Under the pieces are notes generated by a model. The model was given only the letters and a program-made list of their open reading frames with translations, searched no databases and had not been told where the DNA came from. A program made the translations under genes and the position numbers. A stretch of DNA of 64,000 bases from contig OZ012694.1 of assembly GCA_963942565.1 (NCBI GenBank), positions 21,506,856-21,570,855 of the forward strand. The letters run 5' to 3'. The stretch is from Maea johnstoni (Eukaryota > Annelida > Polychaeta > Spionida > Magelonidae). This document shows positions 55,823-64,000 of this stretch, piece after piece (position 1 is the first letter of the stretch; every line of letters starts with the position of its first letter).

Positions 55823-56370
55823 AAATTGGGTAGACATTTGAAAATTTGAGGTGTCCTTCCCTACAAAGGAGAGCAAAATATTCTCCGATACCAAATCGAT
55901 ACAATCTCTATGCATAGTACAGAATCTTTGGATAATATCCTAACATTTTTTTCAAGCCAAAATTTTTGCATATAAATCAAGTAAATCGACATTTCAAGAA
56001 ATTCTTTATCAAGGTATTTGGGTGTACTGGCGATGCTTTTCAAGGGTAAGTGTGTACAAATTATGCCCATTCACCCAGTAGATAGCTCCATGTTGGATAG
56101 TCTATAACTGTACGGCGAAGAAGGTCCAATCACTCAGAGCAAACAAGTAGGCAATTCTACAAAATAGATTTTTCTGGGGAAATTGAGGTGTTTCTGAAAT
56201 CAGGTTTGCTGGATTGATGTCATGTGACACCTAAATGGGTTGCCATTGGTAACCTAATCATCCTCCGTGCTGTCTGACCTTTCTAGGCTTCAACACAGAA
56301 TATTTACCCCAACGGCAGGAATGAGAAAAAGTGAAGAAAAATACCACGCCTTGATGATTTGTAAATAGAT

Positions 56371-56510
56371 TTAACCCATTCTTACCTGTAACAGCCAAAA
56401 CGTCCTGCCAATTTTGAAAAAAAAACTTAATCCCAAAGATAAATTTGAGAAAAAATTTGATAGACTATTGGCGATCAGCGCTTAACCTGTATCTCTCCTA
56501 TAGATCATTT
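56371..56510 (+). mobile_element. TTAA MITE family B, truncated
   Basis: TTAACCCATTCTTACCTGTAA with CAGCCAAAACGTCCTGCCAA. Only the left part is recognisable. Confidence 0.45.
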
Positions 56511-56692
56511 CTTTGCTTCCAAGTTATTTTCAAATTTAGCATAGAGGGAGCGTCTCTCCTAACTTCAACCTTGCCTCCCATAGAATGCAATTAAGCTTGC
56601 AGTACTAGGTGAGTCTAATGGTCACATATTCATTAGAATGTGTATAATTGACTCTGCGCACCCTGATTACATTTAAGCCCTCTCAATGATAC

Positions 56693-56705
56693 ACTCTCTC
56701 TCTCA

Positions 56706-56752
<47 letters not shown>

Positions 56753-56813
56753 TCACTCTCTCACTCTCTCTATCTCCACCTCTGTCCGTCCCTCTCTATC
56801 TCTCTCTCTCTCT

Positions 56814-56885
<72 letters not shown>
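56693..56885. repeat. (CT)n microsatellite
   Basis: About 190 bp of CT dinucleotides in two blocks around an irregular CTATCTCCACCTCTGTCCG segment. Encoded RE or SL repeats are artefacts. Confidence 0.95.
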
Positions 56886-56886
<1 letters not shown>

Positions 56887-57218
56887 AGAATGAGAGTGGA
56901 TGTAATGTTAATGACAGAAGGCTTAAGCAGCATTCCCCTCGCTTTACACACACTCCTATTATATGAAGTTGATTCAATATTGCTGTAGAATTGAGATTCA
57001 TTGAATTCATGCAATATTAATCCAAGCCTCAATGGGGTACCCCATTCTGCTGAGGGACACAATCTATCTATTAGGCTTGTTATTAAATGACTGCTGGAAC
57101 ATAAACTATATATCATTCTCATTATGTTGAGTGCATGGGGCTTATGATGGTGAAAATAGCTTTATGTAATATGTGCCATAACGTATGGATAATGAAAGAG
57201 GATGATGATCTATGTCTG

Positions 57219-57405
57219 GTTAACCCTTTAATTCTGAAGAGTTCTCTAGATATTGTCATCAAGATTCGTGATATTTTTGACAACAAATTGTTGTTAGTGT
57301 TATAATTATCATTTCCTCTTTGATAAATAGTTTTGCTTTCACCTGAAAGATTTCAACAGAATTGTCAGGATGTCTTTGGCTCCTGTGAGCTTTGAAATAG
57401 GTTGA
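57219..57405 (-). mobile_element. TTAA MITE family B
   Basis: TTAACCCTTTAATTCTGAAG to GAGCTTTGAAATAGGTTGAA. The left TTAA is intact, the right one decayed. Confidence 0.6.
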
Positions 57406-57438
57406 ACCCATTCACATTATTTTCAAAAGTATCATAGA

Positions 57439-57660
57439 CATATTCTCAGCCAGCAGGGCATCCGGATGTCAAAACCCTCAAAAATCACCCCTTAGTACAC
57501 CCAGATTTGTTGTGAGGAAATTGTTCAAAATGCCAATGGACAAGCATATAATTGATTTTTTTTATCTAAGTATAGTTCCCATGCCATTGTATAAGAATAT
57601 CATGCCTTATTTCAATTAGTAAATACATGTTTATGTTTTTAAATCCTGGCTTATACCCTG
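57439..57660 (-). mobile_element. hAT MITE family 1, internally shortened
   Basis: CATATTCTCAGCCAGCAGGG to AATCCTGGCTTATACCCTG. Flanking octamers ATCATAGA / ATCATATA agree at seven of eight positions. Confidence 0.8.
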
Positions 57661-57709
57661 ATCATATATATTTAGATGGAATTCTGGGAACTCTCTTTGT
57701 ATGTCTAGG

Positions 57710-58375
57710 TTAACCCATTAATGCTCACAGTGGTCAAAGGCGGCTGTATCATTTTTGTAAAATCTTTTAGGTGAATGTGAGAAAATATTTGAAGCCAGGG
57801 AAAATGTTAATCAGAATACTAACAACAACTTTCCTTAAGATGTTTTGTGAAAACATTCTTTCCTTCAGTTAGGCCAGTCCAAGTTGATTTTTGGTCTTAT
57901 GGATTTTTTTGCTCCAAAAAGTTTGTCAGGTTCAAAAAAAAACTCAAAATTCCCTGTCCGAAGGACAGTGGCTACATCGGACGAAGAAGGATGTTGTCTT
58001 GTTTGCGTAGTGCATTATGGGTGTGCGGCCCTCGGAGCGGTGCCAAAAATGGTTGCTGGTTTATACGATGTATATGCGATAGATCGGGATCACATAATGA
58101 AGTTTATTTGAATGTTCTTTTCACACATAGTGGCCTAAAAACATAAAACCAAGGCCTTTTTGAGGGTGAGAAGGTAGTTTTTTCATAACGAAAAAAACAA
58201 GAAATTCTTGAATTTCATTTATTTTTAAAAAATTTTTGAATTTGGCCAAAAATTGGTCAGAGATTCCGTAAGACCAAAATCGACTTGGACTGGCCTTATC
58301 ATAAAAAGTAGGTTTGATTCAGACAACATTTTCCAAAAGCATGCCTGGGTCAAGGAGAGTTTTTAGCATATTCCT
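57710..58375 (+). mobile_element. TTAA MITE family B, interrupted
   Basis: Starts TTAACCCATTAATGCTCACAG. The family B sequence stops at about 57868 (ACATTCTTTCCTTCAG) and resumes at about 58300 with TCATAAAAAGTAGGTTTGAT and GGAGAGTTTTTAGCAT. The Harbinger-like element fills the gap. Confidence 0.6.
57872..58296. mobile_element. PIF/Harbinger-like MITE, second family, nested
   Basis: Inverted ends GGCCAGTCCAAGTTGATTTT (left) and AAATCGACTTGGACTGGCC (right) continue inward as TGGTCTTATGGA / TCCGTAAGACCA. TTA stands on both outer sides, a 3-bp TWA-type duplication. Interior CCAAGGCCTTTTTGAGGGTG resembles the element at 45378-45829. No transposase. Confidence 0.75.
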
Positions 58376-58555
58376 GGCGAAGGACATGGGACAGTCGTTT
58401 TCACTCAGAGTGCTGCATTATTGACAGCTACATGATGGGCCACCTTTAGAACCCCATGATTCCCCATACATTATGAACATGCTGGCTTATTTTTACTGAC
58501 ATAGTGCTGAAAATGATTCACATAACTGACAGAAGCCTTTGCCAAGAGGTGTGTG

Positions 58556-59060
58556 CTAGGAATTCCTAGAATATCCAATCTGAAGGAATTCCTAGAATAT
58601 TGATCCTGGAGAAATTCCAAGAGTATCAAATCTGAAGGAATTCTATGAATGTGTGATCTGAAGGAATTGTAAGAATTACAAATCTGAAAGAATTCTTAGA
58701 TTCACAAAAAATGTGAAGGACTTCTGATACTACTACTTTGTAATTTATGATGTGAAAGACTTTGTGCATTTTCAAATGAGAAAGGATGTGTACAAATTGC
58801 AAATGTGATTTCAAGAAATTGTTAATTATTTTAAATAAGAGGGGAATAAGTAGTATTTTGAATATGAAAGAATTCATTGAATTTATATCATAAAGTGATT
58901 ATAAGGATTCAAGTATGAATGAGTTATTACAACTCCTAATAGGAACAAATTATAAGAATATCAAATGGTAAAAATTCCAATAATTCCGTGTGCATTCAGG
59001 CATATGGAACTATTGGAATTTTCATTTCCAATGGAATACAAAAAAATTCCTGGGGAAATT
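58556..59060 (+). repeat. Degenerate ~30-bp minisatellite (GGAATTCCTAGAATATCAAA type)
   Basis: Five clear units to about 58710 (AATCTGAAGGAATTCCTAG, AATATCAAATCTGAAGGAA), then progressively diverged pieces with AAGAATATCAAATGGTAAA and ATTCCAATAATTCC. Flanks the LINE relic. Confidence 0.65.
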
Positions 59061-59107
59061 TTTTTGAACAGCATTATGGTTGGAAAGTGAAACATGGCTG
59101 ATCATTT

Positions 59108-60523
59108 AACCTCTTAACATGGCTAAGAAGAATAATTTTAACTGATAGTGGATGGACAAACTTTGCACTGGCTTATGAAATAGATAAATGTTGGATGTAT
59201 GGCAACGAATTCACTGCTCAAAAATTAAACACAACAACCAATAGATTTTGGAAAGATGTCATTCAGTCGATTAACGATTTGAGAAGTGTATTAACACCAA
59301 TTACAGACCAAGACTATCTATGCTGGCCCTTGTGGTATGACCAGACTTTAAAATTACCTATAATCAAAAAATTGCAAAAAAAGAACGTTTATATGATAGC
59401 AGACTTATTAGACAGGTCTTGGGAAATAATGACAAAAGAGGAAATAGAAAGATCAAAAAATGTTACCTTAAACTTCTTAGAATATGTCGATTAAACAGAG
59501 TATTAAAGGTTTCATTAAAAATGCAAAAAAGCAGATAGAAAATACAGGACCATATCAACCCTACCTGCTAAATATAGTGTTCTCTGAGAAAAAGGGATGT
59601 CAGAATATATATAGAAAAACAGGACAATATGGAAACAAAATATTAAATGAAATATCACAAAAATGGGACATAGATCTCTTACAAAATATTGAAGCAGAAG
59701 AGGTAAAGCAATCAATCAGAACTTTTAAAAAAACAACTCGGAATATGTACCTATGGGATATTCAATATAAAATTTGGTTTGGAAGAGTTGCAACAAACTC
59801 TAGACTTTTCCTTATGAATATAAAGGAGTCAGACAATTGTGAATTCTGTCAACAAATAGAAACAAATGTACATGCCTTTATTTTGTGTGAAAGGGCTCAA
59901 AATCTATGGTCCGACATCACTACTTTTCTTACAGAAATTGGCTACAGGAATTTTAGACTAGAACATCAAATCTTAATCTTTGGAGATACAGAAATGGATC
60001 CCCTCTTTAACATAATTATCATAATAGCCAAAAAACTGATTTACCAAAATAGAGGTAAAGGAAATAATTATTCGTTAATACACTTTAAGGCACTACTAGA
60101 AATGGAAAGAGAGTCGGAAGAATTATACGCCAATGAAAATGATAAGATCGAACAATATGAGAGAAGGTGGGCAAAATACCTCACAATATATGAAACAAAA
60201 AAACACATTCATTACAAGTAAGACTAGACAGATAAAACACCAGCAGCTACTTCTGTGACGTCTATTAGTCCCAAAAAAAGACCTCCAATGTTGTATTGTG
60301 TGTAAAAAGGGAGGCAAGTATCACCGTATGTATAATGTATAGATAAGATTTATTTTTCATGTAAGATACTGTATTCATTGTGACGACATTCTGTAATTTA
60401 CCTGTTTTAATTTATCTGTTCAGTTACACTTGTTCTTGTTACAATATTGAAAAACAAAATAAAAGAACTATGGGTAATCCAGAGTTCTTCAAAAACAAAA
60501 ACAAAAAAAAAAAAAAAACCTCT
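59108..60523 (+). mobile_element. 5'-truncated LINE (L1/Tx1-like), ORF2 3' end
   Basis: Coding sequence starts without an ATG inside ORF2 (LTWLRRIILTDSGWTNFALA). It runs to FLEYVD at 59494, then after a frame change continues 59484-60221: SIKGFIKNAKKQIENTG, YQPYLLNIVFSEKKGC, WDIQYKIWFGRVATNSRLFL. The zinc knuckle is CEFCQQIETNVHAFILC followed by AQNLW, typical of the C-terminal domain of L1/Tx1 ORF2 downstream of reverse transcriptase. A ~270-bp 3' UTR ends in a CAAAAACAAAAACAAAAAAA tail. AACCTCT stands at both ends (59108-59114, 60517-60523), a likely short target duplication. With one frame break and long open frames it looks rather young. The reverse transcriptase and endonuclease parts are absent. 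Confidence 0.88.
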
Positions 60524-60794
60524 AGGGGGATTTGTCGACAGAAAACCAAATTATTCTAAATCCTTTACTTGTAATTTGATATCAAAACATCTGTCTTTAT
60601 TTGCCACTCTGATCAATTAATGCCATAGGGGCTGTGCCATTTCTTGATTTATATATATCGCAGTCGTCATTTGTCAACATTATCTATTGAACCTTTCAGT
60701 CCATAAATCTCCAAGTTAATTCTAGAAAGGGTATTTTCTGGGAATCCCTTTAGTTCATAATCTGTAATGGATACCAAGGTACGATACAGGGCAG

Positions 60795-61107
60795 CATGGT
60801 CTTAGCCAGCAGGGTGTCTGGGTGCCTTTTTGGACACCCAAACCCTTTAAAAGAACCCCCCAGGACACCCAATTTTTTTAGTGTGGAATTTCTAAAAATC
60901 TCAATCTCAAGCTTATAATTGAATTTTTTCTTCTCCTTTTAATTCCCATGACTTGTTTAATGATATCATGCCTTATTTTGATAAATTTATACATGTTTAT
61001 GGTTGAAATTTGAGTATATTGTGATCCCCCTTAAAAATCTGGACGCCCAAAAATTTTACAACTGCCAATTTTAGGCACCCAGTTTCTAAATCCTGGCTAA
61101 GACGCTG
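60795..61107 (-). mobile_element. hAT MITE family 1, full length
   Basis: CATGGTCTTAGCCAGCAGGG to TCCTGGCTAAGACGCTG. Flanking octamers CAGGGCAG / CTGGGCAG agree at seven of eight. Interior GGACACCCAAACCCTTTAAA. Confidence 0.85.
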
Positions 61108-61121
61108 CTGGGCAGAATACA

Positions 61122-61205
61122 GCAGGGTCTTGGCCAGGATTTAGAAAATGGCTGTACAAAATTGGCAGTTGTAACATTTTTGAAGCGTCCTTTTTAGAGA
61201 GGTTA
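61122..61205 (+). mobile_element. hAT MITE family 1, left-end fragment
   Basis: CAGCAGGGTCTTGGCCAGGATTTAGAAAATGG with AAAATTGGCAGTTGTAACAT, then the similarity stops. Lies 15 bp from the preceding full copy, in the opposite orientation. Confidence 0.65.
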
Positions 61206-61288
61206 TCTTACAGATACCTCTCTCATAGAATCACTATTTCCGTATCCCTCTACATATTACATAACATTTTTTCTAACAACCCATGCTA

Positions 61289-61770
61289 TTGGTCCATTCA
61301 GTGCCTTCAGTTCTGATCTTGGAGAACAGTTTTCTCATCAATTTCTCTGTGTCTGTGGTTTTTAAGCTGTTTTATGTCCTCTTTGTAACTCATACCTTAA
61401 CCCTATTCTTTTTTTTATAAACATTGATGGTTTATTTGTGTTTTATTTGCAATTTAAGAATCTATCACTCCTGTTTAGTAGGGGCCTTTCTATTGGTCCA
61501 TTCAGTGTCTTCACTTCAGAACTCGGAGAACAGTTTTCTCATCAGCTGCTTGGTGTCTGTGGTTTTAAAGTTTATATATGTTAACTATGTACCTCCCTAT
61601 TTAACCCTATTTGTTTGTTTTTTTGCTTTATTTTTTATTTAAAGGCATTTTTAATAATCTGTCTCTGGTTTAGTAGGGGTCTTCCTATTGGTTCAATGCC
61701 TGTCTCTGACTTGATGTTGTGTAATTGTGTTGGATAGTACCTGCTTTCCTATTGGTTCAAACTGTCTGAA
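61289..61770 (+). repeat. ~203-bp tandem duplication, two and a half copies
   Basis: CTATTGGTCCATTCAGTG, then TTCTGATCTTGGAGAACAG at 61289, recurs at 61492 (same start, AACTCGGAGAACAG). Shorter pieces with CTATTGGTTCAATGCCTG (61687) and CTATTGGTTCAAACTGTC (61756) follow. Confidence 0.75.
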
Positions 61771-61863
61771 TTTTGCCATAGAATCGCTACTCTTACTGTG
61801 TGGTTATTGAAAAAATAACAATATAAAATGTACAAGTGAAGTTTCACTGTTTTAACATACCTT

Positions 61864-62116
61864 TGTTTAGCCTGTTGTCCGCGCTGCTCCTGTGTACTGG
61901 TATAAATTTCCATTTCAAATTAGGCTGGTCAATGTAGTGCAACAACAAACTCTCCTGCTGACAACAGGACTGTGGTGAGAGATCCATCATCTCTTCTGAT
62001 TCTTCCTCTTCTTCATAAGAGGAACTTGACTCACAAGCATCAGACATGGTTAATTCCCTTGCTGAGGCACTCAAAATGTCAGATTTTTGTAGCTGAGCCA
62101 CAGTTTCCATCTCCAT
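61864..62116 (-). CDS. Possible first coding exon of an unknown acidic protein
   Basis: From ATG at 62116 (- strand) 84 codons stay open to AACAAAG|GTATGT, a good 5' splice site at 61863. The peptide is MEMETVAQLQKSD, a Ser/Glu-rich stretch (SSSSYEEEEESEEMMD), then LLLHYIDQPNLKWKFIPVH. I recognise no domain. No continuing exon was found leftwards, and neighbours are repeats. It may be a transposon-derived or chance frame; another possible Met lies 22 codons in. Function unknown. Confidence 0.25.
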
Positions 62117-62623
62117 TAGCCCACTTTGGTCATAGTAAGAACCTTTCCCTGATTCTTTTAGGGCTATATTAGCAATAACTTTCTATCTGGTGAGAAGAAA
62201 CGTCCTGTTTTATTCTTTTTCCTATTAGGCATCTGGACAATTCAGTGTGTTAAGTCCAAATGTGGAAAAGTTCTGAGTGACTATTAAGTAATTATGCTAA
62301 TTCAGGGTTCATGGGGAGAGAGGGCCCCTCATAATATATTCAGACGCAAGCTGAGAGAGTCATTAGCTGAAACCCCTGCTAAGTCCTTATTGCTGATTCT
62401 TAATCTTAAGTTCTGGTTTACTTAGTGGGTGCCGGTGATTTCCTTTCCTTTGATGTGTCTTTTCTTCCACTGTGTTAACCCCTTCCCTCCAATTTTTTTA
62501 TATTTAGAATATACTTTCCCCAGCTTTCTATTACTCAAAATGCTAAAATATATAATTGTCTCACTGTTTGTTTCACTGTGCATTGCTTTTGCCTTTCCCC
62601 TGTGTAGTACCCTGAGTCAATAC

Positions 62624-63719
62624 CAGGGTTGGGGTCAATTACTTTAATAAGTAATCAATTATATTACTATTACTTCAGTATTTTGCAATTATATTACTAT
62701 TACTATTACACCATTTTTTAGATCCAGCAATTACAATTATTATTACATTTAAAAAATTAATTGATTACATTACAAATTTCTTTTCAATAGATGGAACAAA
62801 GCTTACTGGGTTTAATGATTTGACTATTCCATTATATGATTTATGAATACACTCCATCCATAACAGTATTTTATGTATAGATCTCATAACTGGCATGGAT
62901 AGCAGCCTTTTTTCTGATAGTCCTGCTATAGAACTTGTCAGATTAAGTAGTCTGATTCTTCTGATCTTAAAATACACTATTTTCCAATATTAGTTGCCAG
63001 CAGCATAACGGTTAAGAACATTGGTTTCTCAAAGGCACTGTCCTTCATGTTACAGCGGTCAGGGCAGAAAATCTTCCCACTGTTCCCAGCAATACTAAAT
63101 ATCCCCTCTACTGCAGTATGCTGGTATGGCCAGGTAGTTCCAAATTGGGACATGGGATTTCAAAGATGGTTAGACATGTCACCAGCTTTAAGTCATTGCA
63201 CAGTGGAACATCTCTTGGACATACTGATCCACTGAGAATCATGGGTCTGTTTTCAAAAGGGGGTGTCTGTTTTCAAGCTGATTGGATTTCACTTAGGTTC
63301 AGCATGTCTCCTCCAGTTAAACAACACAATAGATTTGCATCCTGTTTCACTGTTTCCATATCCATGACCCCTGTCCACATATAATCTAGTGCAGACGTGA
63401 CATCTGTGTATTGCAGATAATCTTCATGATATTGTGGCAGTTGAGCAATTAGTCTCAATGTGAAGAGTGTGTACATATGCACTACATGTACATATCCAGT
63501 TCCTGCTTGCCTCTGAGCATCCCATAGCAGATGCATACCTTGTGATAACTTGACAGATGTAATAGAAAGAAATATGAAATTACAGTTACTTTTAGGACTA
63601 GTTAATTACTATTACCTATTACAGTAATAGTTAAGCCACTAAGTAATTGATTACTTTCTATTACATTGAAAAATTGCAAATTACTATTAATTTTTATATT
63701 ACAAATTACCCCAACCCTG
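62624..63719 (-). mobile_element. 1.1-kb hAT element relic with transposase C-terminus
   Basis: Ends CAGGGTTGGGG and CCCCAACCCTG flank 1096 bp, with an exact 8-bp duplication GTCAATAC at 62616-62623 and 63720-63727. Subterminal regions are full of TTACTATTA / TAATAGTAA motifs. On the - strand, 63115-63005 encodes VEGIFSIAGNSGKIFCPDRC and NMKDSAFEKPMF, matching the 'ERxFSxAG...' start of the hAT dimerisation domain. The frame to its right (63536-63273) may be further decayed transposase. The element has lost most of its gene and is non-autonomous. Confidence 0.85.
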
Positions 63720-63927
63720 GTCAATACTAGATATTACCTGTCCTGCAAAAAATTCAACTTGCCTGAGGCTGAGGCCGCTTTTAAATCTTGATAAAGCAAA
63801 TCGATGTTCAAGGGTATATTCATATTTTCAGTTGCATTTTGTGTACTTACTAATTTCATCATAATAGGATTTTGGAATTTCAACTTGCAGGAAAGGCAAA
63901 TAAGTAATGGTTTCTACTTGCCCAGAA

Positions 63928-64000
63928 GCAGGGTCTTAGCCAGCATTTCAGTAATACCTGTCCAAAACAGCAATTTCCTGATTAGTTTTCAGCAAGAGTC
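63928..64000 (-). mobile_element. hAT MITE family 2, cut by the window edge
   Basis: CAGGGTCTTAGCCAGCATTTC, then CCTGTCCAAAACAGCAATTTC. The element continues beyond the window. Confidence 0.7.

Noticed and set aside
56686-57122. SLSLSL and RERERE open frames
   Set aside because: Encoded by the (CT)n microsatellite.

Overview
The window looks like a gene-poor, AT-rich and strongly repeat-laden stretch of a marine invertebrate nuclear genome. Introns are long with GT-AG borders. There are many miniature DNA transposons, tRNA-derived SINEs, LINE relics, long (TA)n, (TAA)n and (CT)n tracts and minisatellites. SINEs with a 'CTTGGGCAAG...AATGGGTACC' body after a tRNA head point, by recollection only, towards an echinoderm or related deuterostome. 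I would not fix the phylum from sequence alone.

Two host genes are recognisable. On the + strand, two exons (3715-3966 and 12035-12561) encode the 3' part of a CNNM (ancient conserved domain / cyclin M) Mg2+ transporter: most of the cyclic-nucleotide-binding-homology domain and the C-terminal tail. The transmembrane DUF21 and CBS-pair exons must lie left of the window. On the - strand, four exons (30487-30555, 29407-29530, 25870-26007, 24579-24802) join in perfect phase into a complete 184-residue phosphatidylethanolamine-binding protein (PEBP/RKIP family). The two genes converge tail to tail with about 12 kb between their stop codons. From 30.6 kb to 64 kb I see no convincing host gene, only repeats, relics and one weak acidic ORF (61864-62116, -).

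The most unusual thing is that three tandem arrays are built from the edges of these exons. PEBP intron 2 holds about 55 copies of a 38-bp unit made of the last 28 bp of exon 2 plus the first 10 bp of the intron, so every unit carries a GTAAGT 5' splice site. The end of the CNNM intron holds about a dozen degenerate copies of the 3' splice site and first exon bases of the terminal exon. The CNNM 3' UTR holds about six copies of the last coding codons, stop codon and adjoining UTR. A decayed copy of the PEBP exon 3 acceptor region also lies in intron 2. I treat this exon-edge amplification as the main candidate for something undescribed.

The rest is a dense layer of non-autonomous DNA transposons: TTAA-bounded piggyBac-like MITEs in two related families; hAT MITEs with CAGGG(T/A)CTTAGCC ends and 8-bp target duplications (two exact examples); PIF/Harbinger-like GGCC-ended MITEs; pogo-like TA elements; fold-back elements; a 1.1-kb hAT relic keeping a transposase C-terminal motif; two L1/Tx1-like LINE 3' ends; and one solo-LTR fossil. 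Several are nested so cleanly that the insertion order can be read. Coordinates of degenerate repeats are approximate, and family names rest on termini and target duplications only.
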